Source of the DNA: Ornithinibacillus sp047228935
GTDB lineage: Bacteria > Bacillota > Bacilli > Bacillales > Amphibacillaceae
NCBI RefSeq assembly: GCF_047228935.1
Contig: NZ_JBFEGG010000001.1
Location: 1,364,001-1,428,000, forward strand
DNA length: 64,000 bases
Direction: 5' to 3'
The position numbers were made by a program, and so were the translations under genes. Every line of letters begins with the position of its first letter. The first letter of the stretch is position 1. The notes beneath the pieces are model-generated. The model ran no database searches. It was not told the DNA's origin and saw nothing but the letters and a program-made list of their open reading frames with translations. Positions 16,942 through 25,412 of the stretch are shown piece by piece.

Positions 16942-17041
16942 GGATTAGTAAATCTTGCGTAAAAATAAAAATGCATGGATAATAACAATATACTTATAAT
17001 GTTACTATGTGAATTTTTTACATATAGGAAGGAATCTAGCT

Positions 17042-17479
17042 ATGCCAAAAAAACAAGAGAAACTTCCAATTGAATTATTGGAAAAGATTCAATCAACAGG
17101 TGCAGGATATGACTTAATTCGATATATTAGCTTACCAGATATATTTGGATCTGAATCTGATGCACTACTGTATTTTATGGGGAGAAGCCTTGCAAGAAAA
17201 TTCAATCTACAAGCGTTGGGGGATATCATCTTTTTCTTTGAAAAAGTGGGTTGGGGTCGTCTTGAGTTATTTAAGGAAAAGAGTAACAAGTTAGAATTTC
17301 ATCTTCTAGCAGACTCTGTTGTTCAACGTTTAGCCATGCCAATTGAAACAGAATTCCGATTAGAAGCGGGATTTCTTGCTGAAGCAATTTCTATTCTTAA
17401 AGGAGTAGAATGTGAATGTGTAGAAGAAATACGCCCTAAAATTCATCAAGTTGAATTTACAGTTGTCTTTGTAGAATAG
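17042..17479 (+). CDS. yslB: YslB-like DUF2507 protein
   Basis: 145 aa from MPKKQEKLPIE. A soluble protein with no membrane segment. Segments such as YISLPDIFGSESDALLYFMG and LEAGFLAEAISILKGVECEC are shared with the DUF2507/V4R-like group, some of which bind small ligands; function unknown. The ATG at 17042 has GGAAGG about 9 bases upstream; a GTG at 17009 is less likely. It sits between sdhC (divergent) and uvrC (convergent). Bacillus subtilis has lysC between uvrC and yslB, and that gene is absent here. Confidence 0.82.
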   Translation: MPKKQEKLPIELLEKIQSTGAGYDLIRYISLPDIFGSESDALLYFMGRSLARKFNLQALGDIIFFFEKVGWGRLELFKEKSNKLEFHLLADSVVQRLAMPIETEFRLEAGFLAEAISILKGVECECVEEIRPKIHQVEFTVVFVE

Positions 17480-17535
17480 AAGAGGATGCTTAGACTATCC
17501 TAATAAATTTTAGGGTTAGTCTAAAGCATCCTCTT
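17480..17535. terminator. Bidirectional terminator of yslB and uvrC
   Basis: AAGAGGATGCTT-AGACTA on the left pairs with TAGTCT-AAAGCATCCTCTT on the right, a long imperfect stem. The right arm includes the last codons of uvrC, so the uvrC stop codon lies inside the hairpin. Confidence 0.75.
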
Positions 17536-19315
17536 CATTATTATCCTCATTTAAATATTTCAACACGATTTCGGCAATATTTTGTGGAATGCCAAGCTTT
17601 GTAATATCTTCAAGTTGAGCATTTCGTATTTCATTTACAGATTTAAAATGTGTTAATAATAGCTTTCTTCGTTTCTCACCAACACCTGGTATTTTATCTA
17701 ACTCTGATTGGAATAAATTTTTACCTCGTAGTTGTCTGTGGAATGTTATAGCAAATCGATGCACTTCATCTTGAATGCGTTGAATTAAATAAAACTCTTG
17801 AGATTGTCTTGATAATGGTACGACTGTTGGTGGAAATCCATATAATAATTCACTCGTTCTATGTTTATCATCTTTAGCAAGCCCACACAGCGGGATGTCT
17901 AATCCTAATTCATTCTCTAACACATCCAGAGCAGCGCTCATTTGGCCTTTCCCACCATCTACTATAACCAAATCTGGAATTGGTAACGATTCCTTTAAAA
18001 CACGTGTATACCTTCTTCTAATGACCTCACGCATCGTTTCGTAGTCATCTGGACCTTGCACATCTTTTATTTTATATTTCCGATAGTCCTTCTTACTCGG
18101 TTTCCCATCTACAAATACAACCATAGCAGATACGGGATCAGTTCCTTGGATATTGGAGTTATCGAATGCTTCAATTCGATGCGGTGTCTCTATATTTAAT
18201 GCCTCACCAAGCTTTTCTACAGCGACTATAGTTCGTTCCTCGTCTCGCTCAATAATAGAAAATTTCTCTGACAAAGAGGCTTTTGCGTTTTCCATAGCCA
18301 ATTCTACTAACTCTTTTTTCCTACCACGGTAAGGAGTATGAACATCTATTTCTAGTAACTCTTCTAATAATTCCGTTTCGGTACCAATTGGAACAAAGAT
18401 CTGTTTTGGTTTAGGATGGTTCTCATGGAGGTAAAATCGACCTATAAAACTTAAGAACGTCTCTTCTGCTTCATCAAAGAAAGGGAAAACAGAAACATCT
18501 CGTTCGATTAATTTCCCTTGTCTAATAAAGAACACTTGAATACACATCCATCCCTTATCATAGCTATAGCCAAATACATCACGATCCACTCTATCATTTA
18601 AGGTCATCTTTTGTTGTTCCATTACTACTTCAATATGTTGAATTTGATCCCTTAATTCTTTTGCTCTTTCAAAGTTTAATTGTTCACTTGCATCTTGCAT
18701 CTTTTGAGTAAGAGCTTGTTTTATATATTTAAAACCACCTTGCAAGAATGATTGTATTTCATGAACGACATCCTTATAGAACTCAACTGTTGGTGGTTTA
18801 TCTCCACATGCCAAGCATTGTTCCATATGATAATATAAACATGGCTTACCAGGAGGATTATTACATTTACGCAAAGGATAAAGTCTATCTAATAACTTTT
18901 TTGTTTCTCTTGCAGCAATAACGTTTGGATATGGCCCAAAATACTTCCCTTTATCTTTTTTTACTTTTCGTGTGATGATTAATCTCGGATGTCTTTCGGA
19001 GGTGATTTTTAAGTACGGATAGGATTTATCATCCTTGAGCATGACATTAAACTTCGGATCATACTTCTTTATTAGATTCATTTCTAAAATGAGTGCTTCT
19101 ATCTCTGATGAAGTGATAATGTATTCAAAATCCACTATTTCTTGAACCAATCGTTGTGTTTTTTGATCATGTGCACCCGTAAAGTAGGAACGAACTCTAT
19201 TTTTTAACATCTTGGACTTTCCAACATATATAATGGTATTATGTTTATCCTTCATTAAATAGCACCCCGGCTTAGCGGGTAAAACTGCTAGCTTTTCTTG
19301 GATTTTCTGGTTCAT
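17516..19315 (-). CDS. uvrC: UvrABC excinuclease subunit C
   Basis: 599 aa. Makes both incisions around bulky DNA lesions. Domains in order: GIY-YIG nuclease (GCYLMKDKHNTIIYVGKSK, about 15-95), cysteine-rich region (about 150-175), UVR motif (LNFERAKELRDQIQHIEVVM, about 210), RNase H-like nuclease domain (AFDNSNIQGTDPVSAMVVF, VIVDGGKGQ) and C-terminal HhH pair (LDKIPGVGEKRRKLL). The ATG at 19315 has AAGGA at proper spacing; the ATG at 19324 abuts it. Oddity: the last two cysteines are CLAC (two residues apart) where the usual pattern is CLxPC (three apart). Confidence 0.95.
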   Translation of the reverse strand: MNQKIQEKLAVLPAKPGCYLMKDKHNTIIYVGKSKMLKNRVRSYFTGAHDQKTQRLVQEIVDFEYIITSSEIEALILEMNLIKKYDPKFNVMLKDDKSYPYLKITSERHPRLIITRKVKKDKGKYFGPYPNVIAARETKKLLDRLYPLRKCNNPPGKPCLYYHMEQCLACGDKPPTVEFYKDVVHEIQSFLQGGFKYIKQALTQKMQDASEQLNFERAKELRDQIQHIEVVMEQQKMTLNDRVDRDVFGYSYDKGWMCIQVFFIRQGKLIERDVSVFPFFDEAEETFLSFIGRFYLHENHPKPKQIFVPIGTETELLEELLEIDVHTPYRGRKKELVELAMENAKASLSEKFSIIERDEERTIVAVEKLGEALNIETPHRIEAFDNSNIQGTDPVSAMVVFVDGKPSKKDYRKYKIKDVQGPDDYETMREVIRRRYTRVLKESLPIPDLVIVDGGKGQMSAALDVLENELGLDIPLCGLAKDDKHRTSELLYGFPPTVVPLSRQSQEFYLIQRIQDEVHRFAITFHRQLRGKNLFQSELDKIPGVGEKRRKLLLTHFKSVNEIRNAQLEDITKLGIPQNIAEIVLKYLNEDNNEEDALD

Positions 19316-19349
19316 TATCGTCATTCCTTAAACTATTTTAGACAGTAGA

Positions 19350-19387
19350 AAATAATCCCCTGTTACAGCTGCAACAAGGGATTTATT
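19350..19387 (-). terminator. Probable terminator of trxA
   Basis: AATAATCCCCTGTT and AACAAGGGATTTATT form an imperfect stem 25 bases after the trxA stop codon, followed by ATTTTCT on the minus strand. Confidence 0.6.
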
Positions 19388-19411
19388 ATTTGAACTAGAT
19401 TTTTGTTAAAC

Positions 19412-19726
19412 TTAAGCGTGTTTATTAATTAATTCAACAAGTGCTTCCTTTGGTTGGAATCCAATCACTTGATCAACGACATTACCATCTTTAAATAATA
19501 ATAATGTTGGAATACTCATTACACCAAATTTACTTGCTGTTTCTTGATTTTCATCTACATCAAGTTTAACAATTTGTACTTTTTCAGACATTTCTCCATC
19601 TACTTCTTCAAGTACTGGAGCTATCATTTTACAAGGGCCACACCATGGCGCCCAGAAGTCAGCTAATACTAAACCTTTTGAGGTTTCATCTGCAAAGTTT
19701 TGATCTGTAACATTTTTAATTGCCAC
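19412..19726 (-). CDS. trxA: Thioredoxin
   Basis: 104 aa, single thioredoxin domain. The redox site WCGPCKMIAPV is at about residues 28-37, and the cis-proline segment is SIPTLLLF near 72. General cytoplasmic disulfide reductant. AAAGGAGG precedes the ATG. It is flanked by uvrC and etfA, as in Bacillus subtilis. The 335-base upstream gap, which holds a large palindromic repeat, separates it from etfA, so it has its own promoter. Confidence 0.96.
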   Translation of the reverse strand: MAIKNVTDQNFADETSKGLVLADFWAPWCGPCKMIAPVLEEVDGEMSEKVQIVKLDVDENQETASKFGVMSIPTLLLFKDGNVVDQVIGFQPKEALVELINKHA

Positions 19727-19886
19727 TCAAATTCCTCCTTTTACTTCATTTCAAAAAGAGTATACCATTATTATAGATAACCTTACTAACAGTTTGCTTA
19801 TTCTTGAGATTCTTATCCAAATAAAAAACACTATATCTTAATAGTTTTTAGCTTAAATCCATGTAATTACTCTCTTTACAAGCCCG

Positions 19887-20002
19887 CGGCCCGAATACAC
19901 ACTGCTTTCCTGCGGGGGGACTGGTGAGCCTTCTTGAGCTAAAGCTCTGTGGGGTCTCACCTATGCCACCATTCCCGCGGGAGTCTACGTGTATTCGGGC
20001 CG
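19887..20002. repeat. 116-bp GC-rich palindromic repeat element
   Basis: Outer arms CGGCCCGAATACAC (19887-19900) and GTGTATTCGGGCCG (19989-20002) are perfectly complementary. Inside, TCCTGCGGG faces CCCGCGGGA with one mismatch, and GGTGAG faces CTCACC. The whole can fold into one long cruciform or RNA hairpin. It is clearly richer in G and C than the flanking DNA and has no coding frame. It lies between trxA and etfA; no T-run follows, so it is not a standard terminator. A degenerate relative lies at 40698-40829. Confidence 0.85.
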
Positions 20003-20061
20003 TTCAGTGCAAGTAACAATCCCAAAATATGCCTTATTTAAAATAAGCTACAAACACTTTA

Positions 20062-21036
20062 TTAAGCTTTTAGTTTTTTTATTTCTTCTGTTAATATAGG
20101 TACGATTTCGAATAGATCTCCAACTATTCCGTAGTCGGCTACATTAAAGATGTTTGCTTCTGGGTCTTTATTGATAGCTACGATTACTTTTGAATTGGAC
20201 ATTCCTGCTAAATGTTGGATTGCTCCTGAGATACCAACTGCAATGTATAGGTCAGGTGTTACGACTTTACCTGTCTGGCCAATTTGTAGAGAGTAATCAC
20301 AGTAGTCTGCATCACATGCTCCACGAGACGCTCCTACAGCACCACCCAATACTTCAGCTAATTCGTATAATGGTTTGAAACCATCAGCACTCTTCACACC
20401 ACGTCCACCTGCTACTACAACCTTTGCTTCTGATAAATCAACACCATCTGTAGCTTTACGTAACACTTCCTTGATGACAGTTCGCAAGTCCGAAATATCA
20501 ACTGTTTTCTCTTGAACATCGCCTGAACGAGATTCATCACGATCTAATGCTTGAATATTATTAGGGCGTACTGTTGCGAACACAATTCCTTCTGAAATTA
20601 CTTTCTTTTCAAAAGCTTTACCAGAATAAATAGGTCTTGTAAATACAACTTCATTACCATTAGCATGTATATCAACAGCATCTGATACTAAACCAGATTC
20701 TAACTTACTTGCAATTTTTGGAGTTAAATCTTTTCCGATTGCAGTATGCCCCATCACGATACCATAAGGATTTTCGTCCTCAATAACTGCTAAAATCGCT
20801 TGACCATACCCATCAGAAGTATAAGAAGCTAACTTTTCATTTTTTACTGTAACAACTCTATCTGCTCCATAATAGATCATTTCTTTAGCTTGTTCTTCAA
20901 GTGTATCATTTCCACAAAGAACACCAACGATTTCAGCTTCAGATTTTATCTTTTTCGCTGCAGAGATTGCTTCGAAAGTAACATTACGTAACACACCATC
21001 TCTAGATTCACCTATAACTAGTATTTTTTCACTCAT
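20062..21036 (-). CDS. etfA: Electron transfer flavoprotein alpha subunit
   Basis: 324 aa. Carries the FAD that takes electrons from acyl-CoA dehydrogenases. The C-terminal FAD domain is clear: VVAGGRGVKSADGFKPL, GAVGASRGACDADYCDY, IGQTGKVVTPDLYIAVGISG and VIVAINKDPEANIFNVADYG. 25 bases after etfB, last gene of fadR-fadB-etfB-etfA, whose only clear operator is the FadR box upstream of fadR. Confidence 0.96.
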   Translation of the reverse strand: MSEKILVIGESRDGVLRNVTFEAISAAKKIKSEAEIVGVLCGNDTLEEQAKEMIYYGADRVVTVKNEKLASYTSDGYGQAILAVIEDENPYGIVMGHTAIGKDLTPKIASKLESGLVSDAVDIHANGNEVVFTRPIYSGKAFEKKVISEGIVFATVRPNNIQALDRDESRSGDVQEKTVDISDLRTVIKEVLRKATDGVDLSEAKVVVAGGRGVKSADGFKPLYELAEVLGGAVGASRGACDADYCDYSLQIGQTGKVVTPDLYIAVGISGAIQHLAGMSNSKVIVAINKDPEANIFNVADYGIVGDLFEIVPILTEEIKKLKA

Positions 21037-21061
21037 GATAAATTCTCCTTTCTCTCTCTAA

Positions 21062-21835
21062 TTAAAGTACTTTCGCTTCGTTTCTTAGCAGCGAAACAAG
21101 TTCTTTTACTTGGTCTTCTATTTCTCCTTCTAACACTCTTCCTGCCTCTTTTTCAGGTGGTAAGAATATCTCGACTGTCTTTGTTTTTGGTTCTAATTCA
21201 TCTTCATCTAAATCAAGATCATCGATTTCTAATTCTTCTAAAGGTTTCTTCTTCGCCTTCATAATTCCCGGTAAAGAAGGGTATCTTGGCTCATTTAAAC
21301 CTTGTTGACATGTTACTAATAGTGGTAAAGATGTTTCGATTTTCTCCACATCTCCTTCTACATCCTTATCGATTTTTACTGTATCGCCGTCAATTTCTAG
21401 ACTAGTGATAGTTGTTACATAATTAATACCTAAACGTTCTGCAAGTCTTGGTCCAACTTGACCACTTGCTTCATCGATTGCGACGTTTCCAGCTAGTATT
21501 AAATCTACTTCTTTATCTTCGAAGAACGCTTCCAAAATTTTGGTTGTTGTATATTGATCCCCTTCTTCAAGGTCATCTTCAGTATTAATTAAGACAGCTT
21601 TATCAGCACCCATAGCTAATGCGGTACGAAGTTGCTTCTCAGAATCTTCATCCCCAATAGTGACAACAGTAACTTCACCACCATGTTCATCACGCTGTTT
21701 GATAGCTTCTTCAACTGCGTATTCATCATAAGGGTTAATGATGAATTCTGCACCATCATCCTCAATTCGACCATCAGTCACTACGATTTTTTCTTCTGTA
21801 TCAAATGTCTTTTTTAATAACACGTAGATATTCAT
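21062..21835 (-). CDS. etfB: Electron transfer flavoprotein beta subunit
   Basis: 257 aa. Partner of EtfA; binds AMP and docks on acyl-CoA dehydrogenases. Seen: MNIYVLLKKTFDTEEKI, the Rossmann-like core with TIGDEDSEKQLRTALAMGAD, LILAGNVAIDEASGQVGPRL and the recognition loop PLLVTCQQGLNEPRYPSLPG. AGGAGGAA precedes the ATG. 22 bases after fadB in the beta-oxidation operon. Confidence 0.95.
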   Translation of the reverse strand: MNIYVLLKKTFDTEEKIVVTDGRIEDDGAEFIINPYDEYAVEEAIKQRDEHGGEVTVVTIGDEDSEKQLRTALAMGADKAVLINTEDDLEEGDQYTTTKILEAFFEDKEVDLILAGNVAIDEASGQVGPRLAERLGINYVTTITSLEIDGDTVKIDKDVEGDVEKIETSLPLLVTCQQGLNEPRYPSLPGIMKAKKKPLEELEIDDLDLDEDELEPKTKTVEIFLPPEKEAGRVLEGEIEDQVKELVSLLRNEAKVL

Positions 21836-21857
21836 CTCTAGTTCCTCCTCTTGTTAT

Positions 21858-22631
21858 CTATTTATCTATAAAATTAGGCTTTCGTTTTTCAATGAAAGCT
21901 AAAACCCCTTCTTTAGCATCTTGGGAGCCAAATATTTCCCCAAATGCTTTTGCCTCTTCTTTTACCCCACTCGCAAAATTTTCAGACTTTGCATAAGGTA
22001 CAAGTTGCATTATACGATTTATTGTTGGCTTACTTTTTGAAGCGATTTTAGTAGCTAATGTTGTTGCTACTTCAAATACTTCTTCTTCACTAACAACTTG
22101 ATTCACTAACCCATACTGGTATGCTTCCTTTGCTGTAATAGGCTCACCTGTTAAGATCATTTCATATGCCTTTGCTGTCCCAACATACTGTGGAAGGCGC
22201 TGTGTTCCTGCAAAGCCAGGTATAATTCCAAGAGTCAATTCAGGTAGACCCAGCTTTGCATTTTCAGTCGCAATTCGGATATGACAAGCAAGTGCAAGCT
22301 CCATGCCACCACCTAAAGCAGCCCCATGGATTGCTGCTATTACAGGTACTGAAAAATGCTCAATTCGGTCAAACAACTCTTGACCAAATTCTGCGAGCGA
22401 TTGATAGTCTGATGCTTCTTGTAAAGATGTAAATTCTTTAATGTCTGCTCCTGCTGAGAAGAATCTTCCTTCCCCTTTTAAAACAATCGCCTTTACTTTT
22501 TCTTCCTTCTCAATTAAATCTAGTTTTTCAGAAAGCGCATTCAAAAGAGTACTAGATAAAGCGTTTGCAGGTGGACTTTGAATCGTTAGCGTTGCAACAT
22601 TTCCTGATAATGTGAAATCAATTGCTCCCAC
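21858..22631 (-). CDS. fadB: Enoyl-CoA hydratase of fatty-acid beta-oxidation
   Basis: 257 aa, crotonase family. Hydrates trans-2-enoyl-CoA. Oxyanion-hole segments RFFSAGADIKEF (about 58-69) and AALGGGMELALACHIR (about 100-115), and the catalytic-Glu region LPELTLGIIPGFAGTQRLP, are intact. GTG start with GGGGTG upstream. It lies between fadR and etfB as ysiB does in Bacillus subtilis. The 120-base gap upstream holds a perfect 13-bp hairpin. Confidence 0.93.
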   Translation of the reverse strand: MGAIDFTLSGNVATLTIQSPPANALSSTLLNALSEKLDLIEKEEKVKAIVLKGEGRFFSAGADIKEFTSLQEASDYQSLAEFGQELFDRIEHFSVPVIAAIHGAALGGGMELALACHIRIATENAKLGLPELTLGIIPGFAGTQRLPQYVGTAKAYEMILTGEPITAKEAYQYGLVNQVVSEEEVFEVATTLATKIASKSKPTINRIMQLVPYAKSENFASGVKEEAKAFGEIFGSQDAKEGVLAFIEKRKPNFIDK

Positions 22632-22663
22632 GTTAACACCCCATTCATAATTAGTTTCTAGTT

Positions 22664-22697
22664 ATGCGGTTTGAAATCTTTTTCTTTCAAACCGCAT
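22664..22697 (-). other. Perfect 13-bp hairpin between fadR and fadB
   Basis: ATGCGGTTTGAAA (22664-22676), an 8-base loop, TTTCAAACCGCAT (22685-22697). No T-run follows, so it is not a standard terminator. Within the operon transcript it could be a processing site, a stability element or a partial attenuator. Confidence 0.7.
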
Positions 22698-22751
22698 TGC
22701 GTTTTATACATTACATCAATACGATGAAGCTAGAATTAGTTTAACTATGTA

Positions 22752-23336
22752 TTACTTAACACTTATTCCTTGCGTGATTAATTTATGAACAACTGGGGAT
22801 AAACTTACTAAGTCGTATTTTTCTTCATTCATGACCCAGTTTGTTACCGTTTCATCTAATGTACCAAAAATCATTTGTCTAATTAAAGGTACATTAATAT
22901 CATGACGGAAAAGTTTTTCTTTAATTCCTTCTTTGACAATTCCATCAATAACTACTAGATAGGGTTTTAAAATACTATTTATTTGCTGACGCAAGGATAA
23001 ATTAGACTGTCTTAACTCTAGCTGTGTTACTATCGCTAAATGATGATTAGCAGCTAGTTGACCAAAATGCATTTCAATTAATGTAAGCAGCTTGTCACTT
23101 GCACTTTTTCTTTCACTAGTTGCTGCAGCAATTTGTTCGATAAACTGTCCCATTTTTTCTTCAAAAACAGAAACCAAAATATCCTCTTTGTTCTTAAAAT
23201 ATAAGTATATGGTACCGTCTGCTACCCCTGCTTTTTTAGCAATTTTGGAAACTTGTGAAGCATGGTAACCATTTTCTGCAATCACATCGACTGCCGCATC
23301 AATAATTAACTTATATTTCGGTTTGTTGTTTTTCAT
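22752..23336 (-). CDS. fadR: TetR-family repressor of fatty-acid degradation, FadR
   Basis: 194 aa. N-terminal HTH at about residues 10-55 (LIIDAAVDVIAENGYHASQV, KKAGVADGTIYLYFKNKEDI), then an acyl-CoA-binding helical domain. In Bacillus subtilis FadR (YsiA) represses beta-oxidation genes and is released by long-chain acyl-CoA. First gene of fadR-fadB-etfB-etfA, with a near-perfect FadR operator 67-84 bases upstream of its start, so it is probably self-repressed. Confidence 0.92.
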   Translation of the reverse strand: MKNNKPKYKLIIDAAVDVIAENGYHASQVSKIAKKAGVADGTIYLYFKNKEDILVSVFEEKMGQFIEQIAAATSERKSASDKLLTLIEMHFGQLAANHHLAIVTQLELRQSNLSLRQQINSILKPYLVVIDGIVKEGIKEKLFRHDINVPLIRQMIFGTLDETVTNWVMNEEKYDLVSLSPVVHKLITQGISVK

Positions 23337-23402
23337 TACGTTTCTCCTTCAAGCATACAAGCATTGGAAAAGCTCTAGTCGCCTTTCAAAATAAATAAAA
23401 TA

Positions 23403-23420
23403 TGAATGATGATTCATTCA
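23403..23420. promoter_or_regulatory. FadR operator
   Basis: TGAATGATGATTCATTCA, an 18-base palindrome, fits the Bacillus subtilis FadR consensus TGAATGANTANTCATTCA with one difference at the centre. It lies between lcfA and fadR. No second copy was seen upstream of lcfA. Confidence 0.85.
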
Positions 23421-23497
23421 TATTTTATTTTAAACCCAGAATATTATTCTGTCAATATTAAGTTTGTATGCTTTTAGAAGCCTCTTAAGCATTTTGC

Positions 23498-25195
23498 TCA
23501 AGTAGTACTTACTTCATCCTTAACTTTTCTTTTTTCTTCATCCACTAATTGTCTTCTTAAGATTTTTCCTACTGCTGTCTTAGGTAATTCATCACGGAAT
23601 TCATAAATTCTTGGAACTTTATAAGCTGCCAACTTTTCCCTACAAAACGTATTTAATTCTTTTTCAGTAATGGCGTATCCTTCTTTTAGAACGACATATG
23701 CTTTTACTGTTTCTCCACGATATGGATCAGGAACTCCTGCTACAACCGCTTCTTGAACCGCTTCATGCTCATATAGAACTTCTTCTACTTCTCGAGGATA
23801 AATATTGTACCCACCAGCAATAATCATATCTTTCCTTCTGTCTACAATATAAAAATAGCCATTTTCATCCATATAACCTAAATCACCCGTTAATAGCCAC
23901 CCATCTTTCAACGTGTTCTCAGTATCCTCGGGCTTTTCCCAGTAACCCATCATAACTTGTGGACCTTTCACTGCTAATTCACCAATCTCCCCAATTTCTA
24001 CCTCTTCGTGGGTTTCCATATCTAGAATTTTTGCATCCGTATCTGGCCAAGGGAGACCTATACTACCGCTTATTCGATTTCCATATACTAAATTAGCATG
24101 CGTAACTGGTGACGATTCGGTTAAACCATAACCTTCCACCAACTTACCACCTGTTACCTTTTCAAACTTTTCCTGAACATCAACTGGAAGAGGAGCGGAA
24201 CCACTAATACAAGCATCAATTGATGATAAATCATACTTACTAAGCTCAGGATGGTTTAACAACCCAATATAAATCGTTGGTGCACCAGGAAATACAGTTG
24301 GCTTTAATTTATGAATTGTCTTTAGCACTTCACCTGCATCAAACTTTGGCAAGAGAATCATTTTTGCGGCTGTTAAGATGGAAATATTCATTACTGCAGT
24401 CATCCCATAAACATGGAAGAATGGCAATACACCTAAAACTATATCTTCACCTTTTTTCATCTTATAAATCCATGCTTCACACATTTTCGCATTTGCAACT
24501 AAATTTTGATGTGATAGCATGACACCTTTAGGAAAACCCGTTGTACCACCAGTGTATTGAAGCAATGCTATATCTTCGACGGGATTTACATCTATCTCTT
24601 CATATTCTGGTTTAGCCTGCTCCATTATCTTATTCCAAACATGTGTATCAGCTGATTCTTCTACTTTCACAACCATGTTATATTGCTTCTTTTGAATAAA
24701 TGGATATAGTAAGTTTTTTGGAAAAGGTAAATAATCCTTAATTCCCGTAACAATCATATGTTGAAGTGGAGAATTTTTCTTTACGCTTGTCACTCTAGGA
24801 ACTAAAATATCCAAACAAACAATAACCTTTGTACCTGAATCATTTAATTGATACTCCAATTCCCTCTCCGTGTAAAGTGGATTGGTTTGCACCACAATTG
24901 CGCCGGCCATTAAAGCACCATAATACCCGATAACTGATTGCGGAGAGTTTGGTAACATAATTGCTACGCGGTCGCCCTTTTTGATGCCCAGGCCCTGAAG
25001 ATAGTGGGTAAACTTTTTAGCCTGTTCAAACACTTCGCCATACGTTAATTCCTTACCCATAAAATGAAGCGCTTTCTTTTCTCTGTACTCTGAAGCAGCA
25101 TCTTGTAAAAATAGATGCAATGGCTTCTCGTCATAAGAAAGACAAGTCGGTATTTCATCTGGGTAATGCTTATGCCATCTTTTTTCTTCCCCCAT
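23498..25195 (-). CDS. lcfA: Long-chain fatty-acid--CoA ligase
   Basis: 565 aa. Activates fatty acids to acyl-CoA through an acyl-adenylate. Motifs: YTGGTTGFPKGVMLSH (ATP loop, about 218-233), FHVYGM, EGYGLTESSPV, TGDLGYMDENGYFYIVDR, DMIIAGGYNIYPREVEE, and the catalytic Lys in KTAVGKILRR near the C-terminus. AAAGGAGG precedes the ATG. It lies upstream of fadR, as in Bacillus subtilis, but the FadR box lies after it, so FadR control of lcfA itself is not evident here. Confidence 0.95.
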   Translation of the reverse strand: MGEEKRWHKHYPDEIPTCLSYDEKPLHLFLQDAASEYREKKALHFMGKELTYGEVFEQAKKFTHYLQGLGIKKGDRVAIMLPNSPQSVIGYYGALMAGAIVVQTNPLYTERELEYQLNDSGTKVIVCLDILVPRVTSVKKNSPLQHMIVTGIKDYLPFPKNLLYPFIQKKQYNMVVKVEESADTHVWNKIMEQAKPEYEEIDVNPVEDIALLQYTGGTTGFPKGVMLSHQNLVANAKMCEAWIYKMKKGEDIVLGVLPFFHVYGMTAVMNISILTAAKMILLPKFDAGEVLKTIHKLKPTVFPGAPTIYIGLLNHPELSKYDLSSIDACISGSAPLPVDVQEKFEKVTGGKLVEGYGLTESSPVTHANLVYGNRISGSIGLPWPDTDAKILDMETHEEVEIGEIGELAVKGPQVMMGYWEKPEDTENTLKDGWLLTGDLGYMDENGYFYIVDRRKDMIIAGGYNIYPREVEEVLYEHEAVQEAVVAGVPDPYRGETVKAYVVLKEGYAITEKELNTFCREKLAAYKVPRIYEFRDELPKTAVGKILRRQLVDEEKRKVKDEVSTT

Positions 25196-25227
25196 AAAAC
25201 TAACCTCCTTTTTATATAGTTAGTTCT

Positions 25228-25256
25228 ATTATACCGACTAATTTATATTTTTTGAA
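25228..25256 (-). promoter_or_regulatory. Sigma-A type promoter of lcfA
   Basis: TTCAAA (complement of 25251-25256), a 17-base spacer, TATAAT (complement of 25228-25233), about 33 bases upstream of the lcfA start. A TTAGT/ACTAA inverted repeat straddles the -10 box. Confidence 0.6.
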
Positions 25257-25295
25257 ATTTTATTTTAGATTCTGAAAAATTTTTTTCTTTTGTAA

Positions 25296-25394
25296 CTAAA
25301 AAATACTAAAGTCAAAATCAAAAACGAGATATAGTACCCCTACTAAAACAAATGCTACCGCTACTCCTATACATACTTTTGCCAAAGTCTCCAT
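25296..25394 (-). CDS. Possible 32-aa single-span membrane peptide
   Basis: The frame starts METLAKVCIGVAVAFVLVGV and ends in DFDFSIF. One hydrophobic segment covers most of it. AGGGAGA lies 7 bases upstream of the ATG, a good site. It sits in the 217-base gap between yshE and lcfA, same strand, 18 bases after the yshE stop codon, so it may be the last gene of the mutS2-yshE transcript. Short hydrophobic peptides of this kind are common in Bacilli; no family is recognised. Confidence 0.5.
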   Translation of the reverse strand: METLAKVCIGVAVAFVLVGVLYLVFDFDFSIF

Positions 25395-25412
25395 AATGTT
25401 CTCCCTTTACCT

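Noticed and set aside
19887..20002. Terminator of etfA
   Set aside because: The palindrome is far longer than a terminator, lacks a T tail, and has a relative elsewhere in the window, so it is treated as a repeat element.
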